A DNA stretch of 64,000 nucleotides from an uncultured Flavobacteriales bacterium (GTDB taxonomy: Bacteria > Bacteroidota > Bacteroidia > Flavobacteriales_D > Sanyastnellaceae). Shown piece by piece: positions 17,454 through 25,666 of this stretch. Within the stretch, counting starts at the first letter, position 1, and the number at the start of each line of letters is the position of its first letter. Both the position numbers and the translations under genes were made by a program. The stretch lies in assembly GCA_937974555.1 (NCBI GenBank), contig CALJKR010000073.1:1-64000 (forward strand), in the 5' to 3' direction. The notes beneath the pieces were generated by a model. It did no database searches, was not told the origin of the DNA, and saw nothing but the letters and a program-made list of their open reading frames with translations.

Positions 17454-17887
17454 CAAAACCAACCTCTATATGGTGTATGAGACAAGAATGGCCATGGAAT
17501 CATCACCATCATCAGGATAAAACCAATCACGAAGAAAGTGAAGATGGTTTTGTAGCGCTTCTGGATATCCGCGGTTTTCTTGCCTTTGATGTGACCGATA
17601 CTTACCAGGACAATGGCAATCAACATCATCACCGAGTGCTCCATGATAAAGAAACGATTGTCTTTTACAGACATCAACTCACCTGCCGGCGTGTTTTTTA
17701 ATTTGATGATCCACAAAACCAATCCAATCAAAAATTGGGTATGCAAAACAATCATGGTCACCATGGACCATTTGCTGGCGACAGCGTCTGATTTTTTCAT
17801 GTTCATGTAGGCATGGACGATGGTCCAAATCATCAAGAATACTGCGACATAGCGCAAGAAGGAATGTAGGTGTAGTAATCCAGTCAT
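17453..17887 (-). CDS. four-helix integral membrane protein, cytochrome b-like family
   Basis: This is a 144-residue protein with four predicted transmembrane helices (about 4-24, 40-61, 83-102, 115-135). Histidines sit in or near the helices (LHLHSF, VHAYM, LHTQFL, MEHSVMMLIAIV, SIGHIKGKK), and the family is often annotated as cytochrome B in Bacteroidota. Haem binding has not been shown here and is inferred from these histidines and from the cytochrome c gene that overlaps its stop. The run probably starts at the TATATTTG box at 17904-17911. Confidence 0.7.
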   Translation of the reverse strand: MTGLLHLHSFLRYVAVFLMIWTIVHAYMNMKKSDAVASKWSMVTMIVLHTQFLIGLVLWIIKLKNTPAGELMSVKDNRFFIMEHSVMMLIAIVLVSIGHIKGKKTADIQKRYKTIFTFFVIGFILMMVMIPWPFLSHTPYRGWF

Positions 17888-17903
17888 GGTTAATTAATAT
17901 GGG

Positions 17904-17911
17904 CAAATATA
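17904..17911 (-). promoter_or_regulatory. -7 box candidate (TATATTTG) for cytochrome pair and hflX
   Basis: This minus-strand TAnnTTTG match ends 16 bases before the ATG at 17887. A TTG lies about 16 bases further upstream (17928-17930), slightly closer than the usual 19-21 spacing. Confidence 0.5.
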
Positions 17912-17938
17912 AACCTTTGAAATGAAACAAAGAATTCT

Positions 17939-17946
17939 CATTTTTG
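17939..17946 (+). promoter_or_regulatory. -7 box candidate (CATTTTTG) for DUF4286 gene
   Basis: This is a one-mismatch TAnnTTTG element ending exactly 4 bases before the ATG at 17951. The DUF5522 gene nearby has the same CATTTTTG box at the same 4-base distance. Confidence 0.4.
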
Positions 17947-17950
17947 ACGA

Positions 17951-18280
17951 ATGAACAAAGTGATTTACAATGTGACCGTGAGTGTCGACGAGTCGGTGCA
18001 TTTGGCGTGGTTACAATGGATGAAAGAAGAGCATATTCCGGATGTCATGAGAACTGGATTTTTCTTGAGTCACCGTATTTGTAGGGTACATGCGTTTGAA
18101 GAGGGTGGTGTAACCTATGCTATTCAATATGTCTGCGCCTCCCAAGCGGATTTGGATCGTTATCAGCAAGAATGCGCACCGGCTTTGCAAAAAGATCACC
18201 AAGACAAGTTTGGCGGACAAACGGCCGCCTTTAGGACATTACTTGAAATTTTACACGAGTCGGAAGAAACTACTTTTTAA
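17951..18280 (+). CDS. DUF4286 family protein
   Basis: This is a 109-residue cytoplasmic protein with no signal peptide. It matches the DUF4286 pattern, common in Bacteroidota: an opening beta-strand (IYNVTVSVDESVHLAWLQWM), then KEEHIPDVMRTGFF, and a DLDRYQQECAPALQKDHQDKFGG segment. The fold is probably a ferredoxin-like dimeric alpha/beta barrel. No biochemical role is established. It starts right after a CATTTTTG box and its 3' end overlaps a small convergent gene by 11 bp. Confidence 0.85.
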   Translation: MNKVIYNVTVSVDESVHLAWLQWMKEEHIPDVMRTGFFLSHRICRVHAFEEGGVTYAIQYVCASQADLDRYQQECAPALQKDHQDKFGGQTAAFRTLLEILHESEETTF

Positions 18281-18440
18281 TCTTCCCTGTTTTTTTATCA
18301 AAACCATAAGGGCAATGCTTACATCCGCTTTGACAGCAATGTCCTCTTTTTAGGTGGTATTGTTCAGTGAAAACAATATATCCTTCTTCCGAGTAGTAGA
18401 AGTCGCCTTCTTCTCTGGGTATATTTCGGTTGCTGGACAT
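18270..18440 (-). CDS. 56-residue cysteine-rich DUF5522 protein
   Basis: The minus strand from ATG 18440 to TAG at 18272-18270 encodes 56 residues: MSSNRNIPREEGDFYYSEEG, then YIVFTEQYHLKRGHCCQSGC, then KHCPYGFDKKTGKIKK. The pattern GDFYY-x-VFTEQYHLKRG-CC-GC-HCPYGF is that of DUF5522, a tiny Bacteroidota family. The four cysteines (35, 36, 40, 43) and two histidines suggest a metal site, perhaps zinc, but this is inference. It is convergent with the DUF4286 gene (11-bp overlap) and divergent from the PLP-enzyme gene at 18482. Its own CATTTTTG box lies 4 bases upstream. Confidence 0.8.
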   Translation of the reverse strand: MSSNRNIPREEGDFYYSEEGYIVFTEQYHLKRGHCCQSGCKHCPYGFDKKTGKIKK

Positions 18441-18444
18441 GGTA

Positions 18445-18452
18445 CAAAAATG
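18445..18452 (-). promoter_or_regulatory. -7 box candidate (CATTTTTG) for DUF5522 gene
   Basis: Minus-strand CATTTTTG ends 4 bases before the ATG at 18440, the same box and spacing as for the DUF4286 gene. Confidence 0.4.
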
Positions 18453-18481
18453 AATGAATCGGGCTTAAACAACAAATAGAA

Positions 18482-19384
18482 ATGCAAGAGGTTCAATCGA
18501 AATATGAAAATCTCCCACATTGGGGAGAGTTTTGGCAATGCAAGCGGTGGATTTCGGAAACCGAATGGAAGGCGGGCAACAAGTGGTTTAAATTGTATTA
18601 CAACTTAATGGATGCGCGTCAAAAGGGATTTTCGGAGGTAGTCACTTTGGGCGGTCCATGGAGCAATCATCTATTGGCCACTTCTGAGTGTTGTGCGGCG
18701 GAAGGATTTGTGAGTTACGGAATTTTACGGGGCAGTTGGCAATTGGACCATCTCAATGTCGCCATGGAGCAAATGCGCGCTAATGGGATGGAATTGCGTG
18801 CGGTGGACACGGCATTGTATGATTTGCGTGGTTCCGAGGATTTCAAAGTTTGGTTGCACGATCATTATCCAGAGGCCTACTATATCCCAGAGGGAGGGGC
18901 CAATTATCTGGGTTTGATGGGATGTATGGAGATGCTGACCACCCATGATTTGGATTCATTTACTGAGTTTGCTGTAGCAGGAGGCACGGGCACCACTGCT
19001 GCTGGGTTGTTATTGAAAACAAAATCACACCAAAGGGTACATGTGTTTTTTGCTTTGAAGGCCGGTTTAGCGGAGCTCCGGGAAATGGTTCGGAGCCATT
19101 TGCAATGGGTGATACAAGAGCGTGATATTCAAGAGGAATACCTGAAACGATTGGTGGTGTATTCTGATGATCAGTGGGGTGGATATGGGCAAATCAAACC
19201 GGAATTGGTGGATTGGATGAGAAAAGAGCAAGCGTTGGGCAGGCTGTGGGATCGAGTTTACACGGCCAAGATGATGTATGCATTGACGCATGACACAGCG
19301 ATTGCACTACAAGAAAAAGCCTTGTTGGTGATACATACCGGGGGGTTGCAGGGAAATCGCAGTTTAGCGTTTCCTCATCCATGA
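18482..19384 (+). CDS. ACC deaminase / D-cysteine desulfhydrase family PLP enzyme
   Basis: This is a 300-residue fold-type II PLP enzyme. The probable Schiff-base lysine is Lys34 in AGNKWFKLYYNL, matching the GGNKxRKLE motif of the family. Other motifs are TLGGPWSNHLLATS (substrate binding), IPEGGANYLGLMG, and the phosphate-binding VAGGTGTTAAGLL. Members deaminate 1-aminocyclopropane-1-carboxylate or desulfhydrate D-cysteine. The substrate here cannot be set from sequence, and Bacteroidota members are usually left unnamed. The N-terminus is shorter than in the 330-340-residue reference enzymes, and the usual GRxD opening is replaced by a tryptophan-rich segment. The 3' end overlaps the convergent EnvC-like gene by 21 bp. 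Confidence 0.85.
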   Translation: MQEVQSKYENLPHWGEFWQCKRWISETEWKAGNKWFKLYYNLMDARQKGFSEVVTLGGPWSNHLLATSECCAAEGFVSYGILRGSWQLDHLNVAMEQMRANGMELRAVDTALYDLRGSEDFKVWLHDHYPEAYYIPEGGANYLGLMGCMEMLTTHDLDSFTEFAVAGGTGTTAAGLLLKTKSHQRVHVFFALKAGLAELREMVRSHLQWVIQERDIQEEYLKRLVVYSDDQWGGYGQIKPELVDWMRKEQALGRLWDRVYTAKMMYALTHDTAIALQEKALLVIHTGGLQGNRSLAFPHP

Positions 19385-20707
19385 TTCTGGATTTTGCGCT
19401 GCACCCTTGGTGCTGCTGACCGCCCAAAGTTCAAAATGCAGAACGGCCTCATCATCGGTCATGCCTACCGTCCCCAGATTGTGCTTAGCAGAGACTTTAT
19501 CGCCCACCTTTACGTTGACTTGGGCTAGCCCAGAGTAAACGGTTTTGTAGGTACCATGTGTCACGATGATATTGTATCCCGCTCCTGGGATGCTAAATAC
19601 CGAGGTAACCTTTCCACCAAAAACACTGAGTACTGGCTCTCCCTGCTTGGTGGTAAAATCAACCCCATTGTTATTTAGGGTGATGTCTTCTAAGCTGGGA
19701 TGGGCGTGTTTACCAAAATGAGAGGTGATGGCGCCATGGCTCACGGGCCAGGGAAGATTGCCTTTGTTGTTTTCAAAATTGGCATTTAATGAAACCACCT
19801 CAGGTGCCAATTCTATTTTGGTGGTTTTGTTTTCTGCTTTATTGCTTGCCGCCACTTTGGGCGTTTCACCTACTTTGGGTGAAGGATTGGTGGTTTTGTC
19901 TGGCTTGGCTTTTTCGATGGCTGCAAGGGCCTTGATTCGCTCTTGCTCTTCTCTTTTTCTTTCTTCAGCCAACTCTTTGTTGATGATGTCTTGAATTTTC
20001 GAAACCAACTTTTTTCGATCCGTCTCTTGTTTCTTTTGTTGGGTTCTAAGCTTGGATTCTTCTTTTTTGAGTTTGGTTAGCTTGTCTTGTTGGGCTTGTT
20101 TGTCTTGATCAATTTCAGCCTTTACTTGTTCCTGTTCATTTCTGAGCGAAGCCACTTGGGTTCTACTGATTTTAAGATCAGCGATGCTGCTTTGCAAGTT
20201 GGTTTCTGTTTCTTTGATGATCTCCACTTGCTTTCTACGCCCGTCAGAAAGGGCTTGCATGATTTTGTATCGTTTGTAGGCTTGATAGAAATCATCGGCT
20301 GATAGAATAAAGACAATGGAGTTGTAGGAAGATCTGTTTTTGTACGCTTGGTAAACCATTTTGGCATATTCGTCCTTTAGCGACTCCAATTGAAATTCGA
20401 GCAATTGAATTTGACTTTGTTCAGATTGAATATTGAGATCCAATTGCCCCAACTCACCGTTGATGTTCTCGATCATGTTTTCACGGTATCGAATTTGTTC
20501 GTTGAGAATGGCGATTTGCCCAGCGGTGAGTTTTTGTTTTTTTTCAGAATCCGCAATCATGGCTTTGGTTTCCTTGATTTTGGCTGAGAGTTCATCGCGT
20601 TGAGAACGGAGGGCTTCTTTTTTATTTTGGCCCAACACCCATTGGCTAATGAACATTCCGCTAAAAATGGCAGTAGCGGCGAGTATCCAAGTAATCCATT
20701 TTCTCAT
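19364..20707 (-). CDS. EnvC-like murein hydrolase activator (coiled coil + LytM)
   Basis: This is a 447-residue envelope protein with an N-terminal signal or anchor (7-27), a long coiled coil (about 30-260, rich in K, E and Q), a proline/lysine linker (about 270-310), and a C-terminal LytM/M23 domain (about 325-447). The catalytic residues are changed: the usual HxxxD site reads NNNGVDF (the histidine is Asn) and the HxH site reads VLHFELW (the first His is Leu). It therefore probably activates cell-wall amidases without cutting peptidoglycan itself, as in E. coli EnvC. It is the last gene of an overlapping operon (ATGA with the DUF4292 gene). The operon suggests a role in septal or envelope remodelling. 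Confidence 0.88.
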   Translation of the reverse strand: MRKWITWILAATAIFSGMFISQWVLGQNKKEALRSQRDELSAKIKETKAMIADSEKKQKLTAGQIAILNEQIRYRENMIENINGELGQLDLNIQSEQSQIQLLEFQLESLKDEYAKMVYQAYKNRSSYNSIVFILSADDFYQAYKRYKIMQALSDGRRKQVEIIKETETNLQSSIADLKISRTQVASLRNEQEQVKAEIDQDKQAQQDKLTKLKKEESKLRTQQKKQETDRKKLVSKIQDIINKELAEERKREEQERIKALAAIEKAKPDKTTNPSPKVGETPKVAASNKAENKTTKIELAPEVVSLNANFENNKGNLPWPVSHGAITSHFGKHAHPSLEDITLNNNGVDFTTKQGEPVLSVFGGKVTSVFSIPGAGYNIIVTHGTYKTVYSGLAQVNVKVGDKVSAKHNLGTVGMTDDEAVLHFELWAVSSTKGAAQNPESWMRKR

Positions 20708-21618
20708 AGCGTTTTTTTAATGGGATAACCCTCAGGAATTTCAAATTGAAATTCAAAAGTTCTATCGGTTACACAGCGGTTGACCTCCCAAGAGAATGAA
20801 AATAGTTTGCCGTTGTCATTGACATGAACGACAATTAAACTGGGATATTGCTGCTCAGGATTTTCGGTGTTCCATTGCAGATTTTCTATTTCCACCAATC
20901 GTCCATTGTAGGCGTCGTTGAATTGGGTTTTTTTCAGTAAAAACGTTTCCGCGTCAAACCAATATTTCGAAAGAATGAGCCCATCTTCCTCCATGCGTTG
21001 TTGCATTCTTTTTTCTCTGGATTTGATGCGTTCATGATCGTCAGTATTGTTTTCAAGCGTATCCATATTGTTTTGGATCAGCTCCAGAGATTTTTTAATC
21101 CTTCTTTTGTAACGCGTTTGGATGATGTAGTGAGCGGAGTCTTCATCGCTTTTGAATTTCCCTCCAATTTTATCTATGCCAATGGGTTGTCCAAAGATGA
21201 GGCTTTGGAGGTCTTCTAAATCAAGATCAAAATGCACCCACTTCTCCAAATCTTCTATTTCATTGATTAGGGCAAATTTATTATCGGGGATTTTGGAGAG
21301 CAATTTGATTGAATCTGTCAAAATCAACGCTCTTGCCACCTCAATACCCAAGGCTGGAGAAATGGACATCCAAACGGCGCTGTCCTTGGCTATTCTTACG
21401 TTGGCTTTAAAGTCCAACTCTTCGTCAGGGGAAGTGAATCCACCTTCTATTTTCATGCCCGCATGGTGGTAGGGCATCCATTTTTTTTCATTTTGTTTGA
21501 GCACAAAAGGGGCGCTTCTCGGTCGTACTTTTTCTGTTTTACGAATGGCCAATGGCTTGGATTGACAGCTGACCAGTGCTAGTGTAATGACTACAAGAAG
21601 GGAGGTGGAAATTTTCAT
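20704..21618 (-). CDS. DUF4292 lipoprotein
   Basis: This is a 304-residue predicted lipoprotein of the DUF4292 family. ATG 21618 overlaps the upstream stop (ATGA) and gives the lipobox peptide MKISTSLLVVITLALVSC with Cys18; the upstream in-frame ATG at 21645 would mask it. The body has the family pattern MKIEGGFTSPDEELDFKANVRIAKDSAVWMSISPALGIEVAR, beta-rich and reminiscent of LolA/LolB-like folds, with a charged middle section (about 185-205). The family is found in Bacteroidota beside EnvC-like genes, as here. A role in envelope lipid or lipoprotein traffic is a guess from fold and context only. Confidence 0.85.
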   Translation of the reverse strand: MKISTSLLVVITLALVSCQSKPLAIRKTEKVRPRSAPFVLKQNEKKWMPYHHAGMKIEGGFTSPDEELDFKANVRIAKDSAVWMSISPALGIEVARALILTDSIKLLSKIPDNKFALINEIEDLEKWVHFDLDLEDLQSLIFGQPIGIDKIGGKFKSDEDSAHYIIQTRYKRRIKKSLELIQNNMDTLENNTDDHERIKSREKRMQQRMEEDGLILSKYWFDAETFLLKKTQFNDAYNGRLVEIENLQWNTENPEQQYPSLIVVHVNDNGKLFSFSWEVNRCVTDRTFEFQFEIPEGYPIKKTL

Positions 21619-23288
21619 GGGCAAGTGTAAAGGGTCGCTATCCAAGGATTGTATGGCATCAAATCCTCCGCCTTGCGAAGCGCATCGCAGGCGGATTTTT
21701 TGTCATTGGATTTTTTAAAATAATACAGCGCATTGAGGCAATCTTGCCACGTTTGATAATGAAAAGCATCCAAGGAGAATGTTTCATTTTTTTTAATGGC
21801 AATCAACTGTGCGGTGGTTTGTGAACCTTCTTTTTGCGCGCTTTGGGCATTGTAGAACCGATCTCGAATAACCGATGTATTGCCATCAAAATATTCATTC
21901 ATCCAAGCCAAATGAAATACCACGATGGGGTTTTGCATTTGGGGCAATTGAAGTATGTTTTTTGAAAGTTGGATCGCAGCTTCTTTTTGTCCTGTAACAT
22001 ATAACGCTAAAATTTTGTTGATGTAGAGAGAGGCTTCTGCTTCAAATTGATCCGTAATAATGCCCAAGCCTTCTGTTGCGGTCTGTATGATGGATTCATA
22101 TTCGCCCAATCTAGACAAGGCCACCACCTCATGCGCTTTAAATTCAGGCATAAAGGGGAATTGGAGGGCGGCTTCTTGGGCTTTTTGTAAATAAGGAGTA
22201 GGATCTTCTTTGAATTGGAATTCGTAAATCTCCAAAAGGGCTTTCCAGACATTGGATTCGGCAGGATAAATTTCAATGGTCCTGTTGAAACATTCAATGG
22301 CTTTGGGAAGATTGTTGGTGTAGTTATAGAAGTCACCAGCCAGTGAATGGGCCTTGGCCTCATTGGGAAATAGTTGTTGTGTGGTTCGGATGCAATGTTC
22401 GATGATGGTTTGCCATTCCTCAGGGAACTTTTGATACACCAATGGCGCAAGGGCATTTACGCGTTGATCGATATTGACGTCATCATACAAGCACGCTTTT
22501 TCAAGCAGTTTTAAGTCGTCGATATTCCCCCCGGATTTGGATTTGATTCGAGATTTGTATTGGAGATAATAGGCGATTCCACTATTTTCCATGGGGTATT
22601 TTTCAAGAACCTCTTGGGCCTTTTGTGCCTCATTGATATTGGTATAAAACTCAGCTGCTTGAATGACCCATCGTTTTTCACCTGGAAAAGCAGCGGCCAA
22701 TTTTTCTAATTCAAGTCCTGCGGCCAAGGGCTTGTTGAGTTCAATATAGAGGTATTGTTTTTTGCCGATGATAAAAGGATCGACACCGGTTTGTTTTTCC
22801 AATTGATTCCATACCTCAATGGATTTTTGCGAATCACCAAAGAAGCTACAGGTTTCTGCCCATTCGTACAAGGGCAGTGTCCACAAGGGATCCAGTGCTG
22901 CTGTTTTTTCGTACATCTTCATGGCGGCCTTCCCATTTTCCATCGCGGAGAGAGAACGTGCATATTCCAGCGCATACCATTTGTTGGTGGGGTCAGCTAG
23001 ATGGGCTTTCTCAGCGTGTTCCAGTCCCAAGATGGGCTGAGCAAGTTGCTCACGGTAGATGCGCGCCATTTCATAATGCACAGCTGGCGTCTGGGGTTGC
23101 ACATTGAGGTATTGAGAAAAAGCGTTGATGCTGGCTTCCCATCTTCCTGCATTTTTTTCACTCAGTCCTTTGAAAAATAAATCGTTGGCAGCTTTGCTTT
23201 CCTCTCGATTGAGCGCAACCGTATTTTGTTTTTGAGAACAACCCCCAAAAACAATGGCCAAGACCAAAATATAAATGAAATTATTCAA
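21615..23288 (-). CDS. TPR-repeat lipoprotein
   Basis: This is a 557-residue lipoprotein: MNNFIYILVLAIVFGGC has a lipobox at Cys17. The rest is tetratricopeptide-type helical repeats (for example AGRWEASINAFSQYLNVQP, AMKMYEKTAALDPLWTLPLYEWAE, NLPKAIECFNRTIEIYPAESNVWKALLEIY), giving a protein-binding solenoid that sits in the periplasm on a lipid anchor. It overlaps the upstream nucleotidyltransferase by 8 bp and the downstream DUF4292 gene by 4 bp. This order is typical of Bacteroidota and suggests that the products act together at the envelope. Confidence 0.87.
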   Translation of the reverse strand: MNNFIYILVLAIVFGGCSQKQNTVALNREESKAANDLFFKGLSEKNAGRWEASINAFSQYLNVQPQTPAVHYEMARIYREQLAQPILGLEHAEKAHLADPTNKWYALEYARSLSAMENGKAAMKMYEKTAALDPLWTLPLYEWAETCSFFGDSQKSIEVWNQLEKQTGVDPFIIGKKQYLYIELNKPLAAGLELEKLAAAFPGEKRWVIQAAEFYTNINEAQKAQEVLEKYPMENSGIAYYLQYKSRIKSKSGGNIDDLKLLEKACLYDDVNIDQRVNALAPLVYQKFPEEWQTIIEHCIRTTQQLFPNEAKAHSLAGDFYNYTNNLPKAIECFNRTIEIYPAESNVWKALLEIYEFQFKEDPTPYLQKAQEAALQFPFMPEFKAHEVVALSRLGEYESIIQTATEGLGIITDQFEAEASLYINKILALYVTGQKEAAIQLSKNILQLPQMQNPIVVFHLAWMNEYFDGNTSVIRDRFYNAQSAQKEGSQTTAQLIAIKKNETFSLDAFHYQTWQDCLNALYYFKKSNDKKSACDALRKAEDLMPYNPWIATLYTCP

Positions 23289-24285
23289 TGTTTCCTACCG
23301 TTGAAAAGTCTCCCAAATTCAAATCCCCTTTGTAATGGCGAACATGACAATGCGCGCCAACCATGGCGTTTTCAATTTCACTTTCGGCAATCACGGTGTG
23401 GGCATTGACGATGGCGTTTTCAATTTTGCTATTGATTATTTTCACCCCTTTTTCAAGTGAGACATAGGGACCTACGACCGCGTTTTTCAGCACCACATCG
23501 TCCGCGATAAAGCAAGGAGGAATCACTTGAGAATTTTCGCCAATACTCATGGGCGAGGCATATTGGGGTTCGTAGCCCAATATTTTTTGATTGGTTTCGA
23601 CAACGGCCGTTTTGTTGCCGCAGTCCATCCAGTCATTGACCGTTCCCGGGGTAAATTTTGCTCCTTGTTTCATCATGTTTCTCAACGCATCTGGAAGTTG
23701 GTATTCACCGCCATTGGTGATGTTGTGGTCAACCAAGTATTGCAATTCTTTCTTCAACCACCCACCATTTTTAAAATAGTAGATGCCGATCATGGCCAAG
23801 TCACTGACAAAGGTTTGTGGTTTTTCTACAAACTCTTGGATGGTTCCTTCTTCGTCGGTAACTACCACCCCAAATTGGCGCGGGTCATCAATGCGTTGGC
23901 ACCAAAGCATACCATCGGCGTTTTCATCCAAGCTGAAATTGGCTTTGAAAAGGGTATCTGCAAAGGCGACGGTAACGGGACCTTCCAAGTGTTCAGCTGC
24001 ACAAAGAACAGCATGTGCCGTACCAAGAGCATGGTCTTGGTAATGGATGCTCCCTTGGGCTCCCAATTGGGCAGCCACTTCGAGTAAATGTTGCTCAGCA
24101 GCATCGCCAAAGCGACCCGTGACAAAGGCAATGTGCGATACTTTTTGATCACTCACCTTGACTATTTCTTCCACCAATCGCTGAACAATAGGTTTACCAG
24201 CCACGTGGATCAATGGTTTGGGTGTAGTAAGGGTATGGGGTCTTAATCTTTTCCCCATTCCAGCCATCGGCACAATTACATTCAT
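23281..24285 (-). CDS. sugar-phosphate nucleotidyltransferase with left-handed beta-helix
   Basis: This is a 334-residue cytoplasmic enzyme that activates a sugar-1-phosphate as an NDP-sugar. Residues 1-235 form the nucleotidyltransferase domain (VPMAGMGKRLRPHTLTTPKP with the GxGxR loop, ALGTAHAVLCA, FADTLF, FVEKP). Residues about 250-334 have hexapeptide repeats of a left-handed beta-helix (VVLKNAVVGPYVSLEKGVKI, NAIVNAHTVIAESEIENAMVGAHCHV). It resembles glucose-1-phosphate thymidylyltransferases and GlmU-like proteins. The sugar and nucleotide cannot be fixed from motifs. It opens the four-gene envelope operon. I see no clear TAnnTTTG box in front of it. Confidence 0.88.
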   Translation of the reverse strand: MNVIVPMAGMGKRLRPHTLTTPKPLIHVAGKPIVQRLVEEIVKVSDQKVSHIAFVTGRFGDAAEQHLLEVAAQLGAQGSIHYQDHALGTAHAVLCAAEHLEGPVTVAFADTLFKANFSLDENADGMLWCQRIDDPRQFGVVVTDEEGTIQEFVEKPQTFVSDLAMIGIYYFKNGGWLKKELQYLVDHNITNGGEYQLPDALRNMMKQGAKFTPGTVNDWMDCGNKTAVVETNQKILGYEPQYASPMSIGENSQVIPPCFIADDVVLKNAVVGPYVSLEKGVKIINSKIENAIVNAHTVIAESEIENAMVGAHCHVRHYKGDLNLGDFSTVGNIE

Positions 24286-24309
24286 TTTCGGTCTCTTTTA
24301 GATACCAAA

Positions 24310-24343
24310 GAAAAAAAAGAAGCCCATACAAAATACGGGCTTC
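24310..24343 (-). terminator. rho-independent terminator
   Basis: On the minus strand a hairpin (24343-24319: GAAGCCC, one mismatch, TA paired with TA, GGGCTTC) is followed by an uninterrupted run of eight T (24318-24311). It lies about 37 bases after the stop of the amidohydrolase gene at 24380, so it ends the leftward PBP1A-to-amidohydrolase transcription unit. The remaining bases up to the next gene (24286-24309) show nothing else. Confidence 0.9.
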
Positions 24344-24379
24344 GGGGGGAGTAATCAACAATGTTTCGTTGAGTTGTCC

Positions 24380-25666
24380 TTATTTTTTAGCGTTATATTT
24401 TTTCTGGTATTTTTCGTACAAATCTTCCTGTTTGTTGCGAATGGTAATGTCTCGGCCATCAATGAAAGCGCGAAGCACTTGGTTGGTGCGCATATCCAGT
24501 GCATCGCCCTGGGAGAGAAAGAACGTTGCGCTTTTGCCGATTTCAATGCTTCCATATTTTTGATCGATACCTAGAATTTTTGCTGCATCCAGAGTCAAAG
24601 CCTGAACGGCTTTTTCATAGGGCAATCCAAAGGCAACCGCTGTTCCTGCCTGGAAAGGCAAATTGCGCGCATTCATGGCTTCCATGTCTCCGGTATTTTG
24701 AAAGCAGAATAAAATTCCAGCGTCGTGCAATTGTTTGGCCAATGCAAATGGCGCATCGATCTCATCTCCAGAGAAACGGGGCAAGCTATGCACCCGGGGG
24801 ATCATCACTGCTACATTTTCCTCCTTGAGCAATGGAGCTACCCAAGGGGCATCATAACCACCGATGATGGTCATGTGGGCAATTTTGTTTTTCTTTTTAA
24901 ACTTGATTGCTTCTGTGATTTGCCTTTCGTCTTCAGCATGAACGTATAGATTGGCGGTGCCTTTGATTACGGCACACATGGCTTCGAGGCGAGGGTCAAT
25001 TTCTTCATGTGATGTGCTGCAATATGCCGCGGCACGCTCAAAGAAGGTTTGCAATTGATTTACTTCGAGGTTGTAGTTTTTGCTGTGTTCTAATCCACTG
25101 CCTGAACGGTGATAAACAGCAGGCCAATGCATATGAATTCCGTCTCCGTTGCGAACAACAGCATCTTCCCAGTTCCAAGCATCCAAGCATACCACAGCGC
25201 TCGTTCCAGAGATTATGCCGCCGCGCGGAGTTACTTGCGTAAGCAGAATACCATTGCTCCGGATGGTGGGAAGAATTTCTGAATCCGTGTTGTAGGCAAT
25301 CAGGGATCGGATGTGTGGGTTGAATTCGCCCACTTCGTAAAAGTCACTGGTGGCTCTTACGGCTTCCATTTCGATTAGCCCCAGGTTAATGGCAGGCGCG
25401 ATGAAACCGGGGTAGAGATGTTGGCCATTTGCGTCGATGGTTTGGTCATAGGCATTGGCACTTAGTCTAAGTGTTCTGGCATCTGCAACCATCTCAATTT
25501 TACCATTCTTGAAACCCACGGCGGCATTTTCAATTACCTCGCCATTGCCCAAATGAGCGGTTGCATTGAAAATCAAAATGGATTGCGTTTGGACCGGGGC
25601 AGGGGCGTATTGGCCCAAGGCTTGAACAGCCCAAAGGAGGGCAAAAATATTAGTGATGATTCTCAT
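24380..25666 (-). CDS. secreted amidohydrolase-family protein lacking metal ligands
   Basis: This is a 428-residue exported protein related to imidazolonepropionase-like amidohydrolases. ATG 25666 gives the signal peptide MRIITNIFALLWAVQALGQ and overlaps the previous gene by 17 bp. Family landmarks are the N-terminal composite beta domain (NGKIEMVADARTL), HLYPGFIAPAINLG, and the closing KILGIDQKYGSIEIGKSATFFLSQG. The usual metal motif after PGFID (HxH) is replaced by APAIN, and the late NSDD aspartate segment reads QNTGD. It is therefore likely to be catalytically altered or a structural partner of the larger paralogue encoded just upstream. Confidence 0.8.
   Translation of the reverse strand: MRIITNIFALLWAVQALGQYAPAPVQTQSILIFNATAHLGNGEVIENAAVGFKNGKIEMVADARTLRLSANAYDQTIDANGQHLYPGFIAPAINLGLIEMEAVRATSDFYEVGEFNPHIRSLIAYNTDSEILPTIRSNGILLTQVTPRGGIISGTSAVVCLDAWNWEDAVVRNGDGIHMHWPAVYHRSGSGLEHSKNYNLEVNQLQTFFERAAAYCSTSHEEIDPRLEAMCAVIKGTANLYVHAEDERQITEAIKFKKKNKIAHMTIIGGYDAPWVAPLLKEENVAVMIPRVHSLPRFSGDEIDAPFALAKQLHDAGILFCFQNTGDMEAMNARNLPFQAGTAVAFGLPYEKAVQALTLDAAKILGIDQKYGSIEIGKSATFFLSQGDALDMRTNQVLRAFIDGRDITIRNKQEDLYEKYQKKYNAKK

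Noticed and set aside
23527..24087. 186-codon plus-strand frame antisense to the nucleotidyltransferase
   Set aside because: A shadow frame; the sense gene has family motifs throughout.
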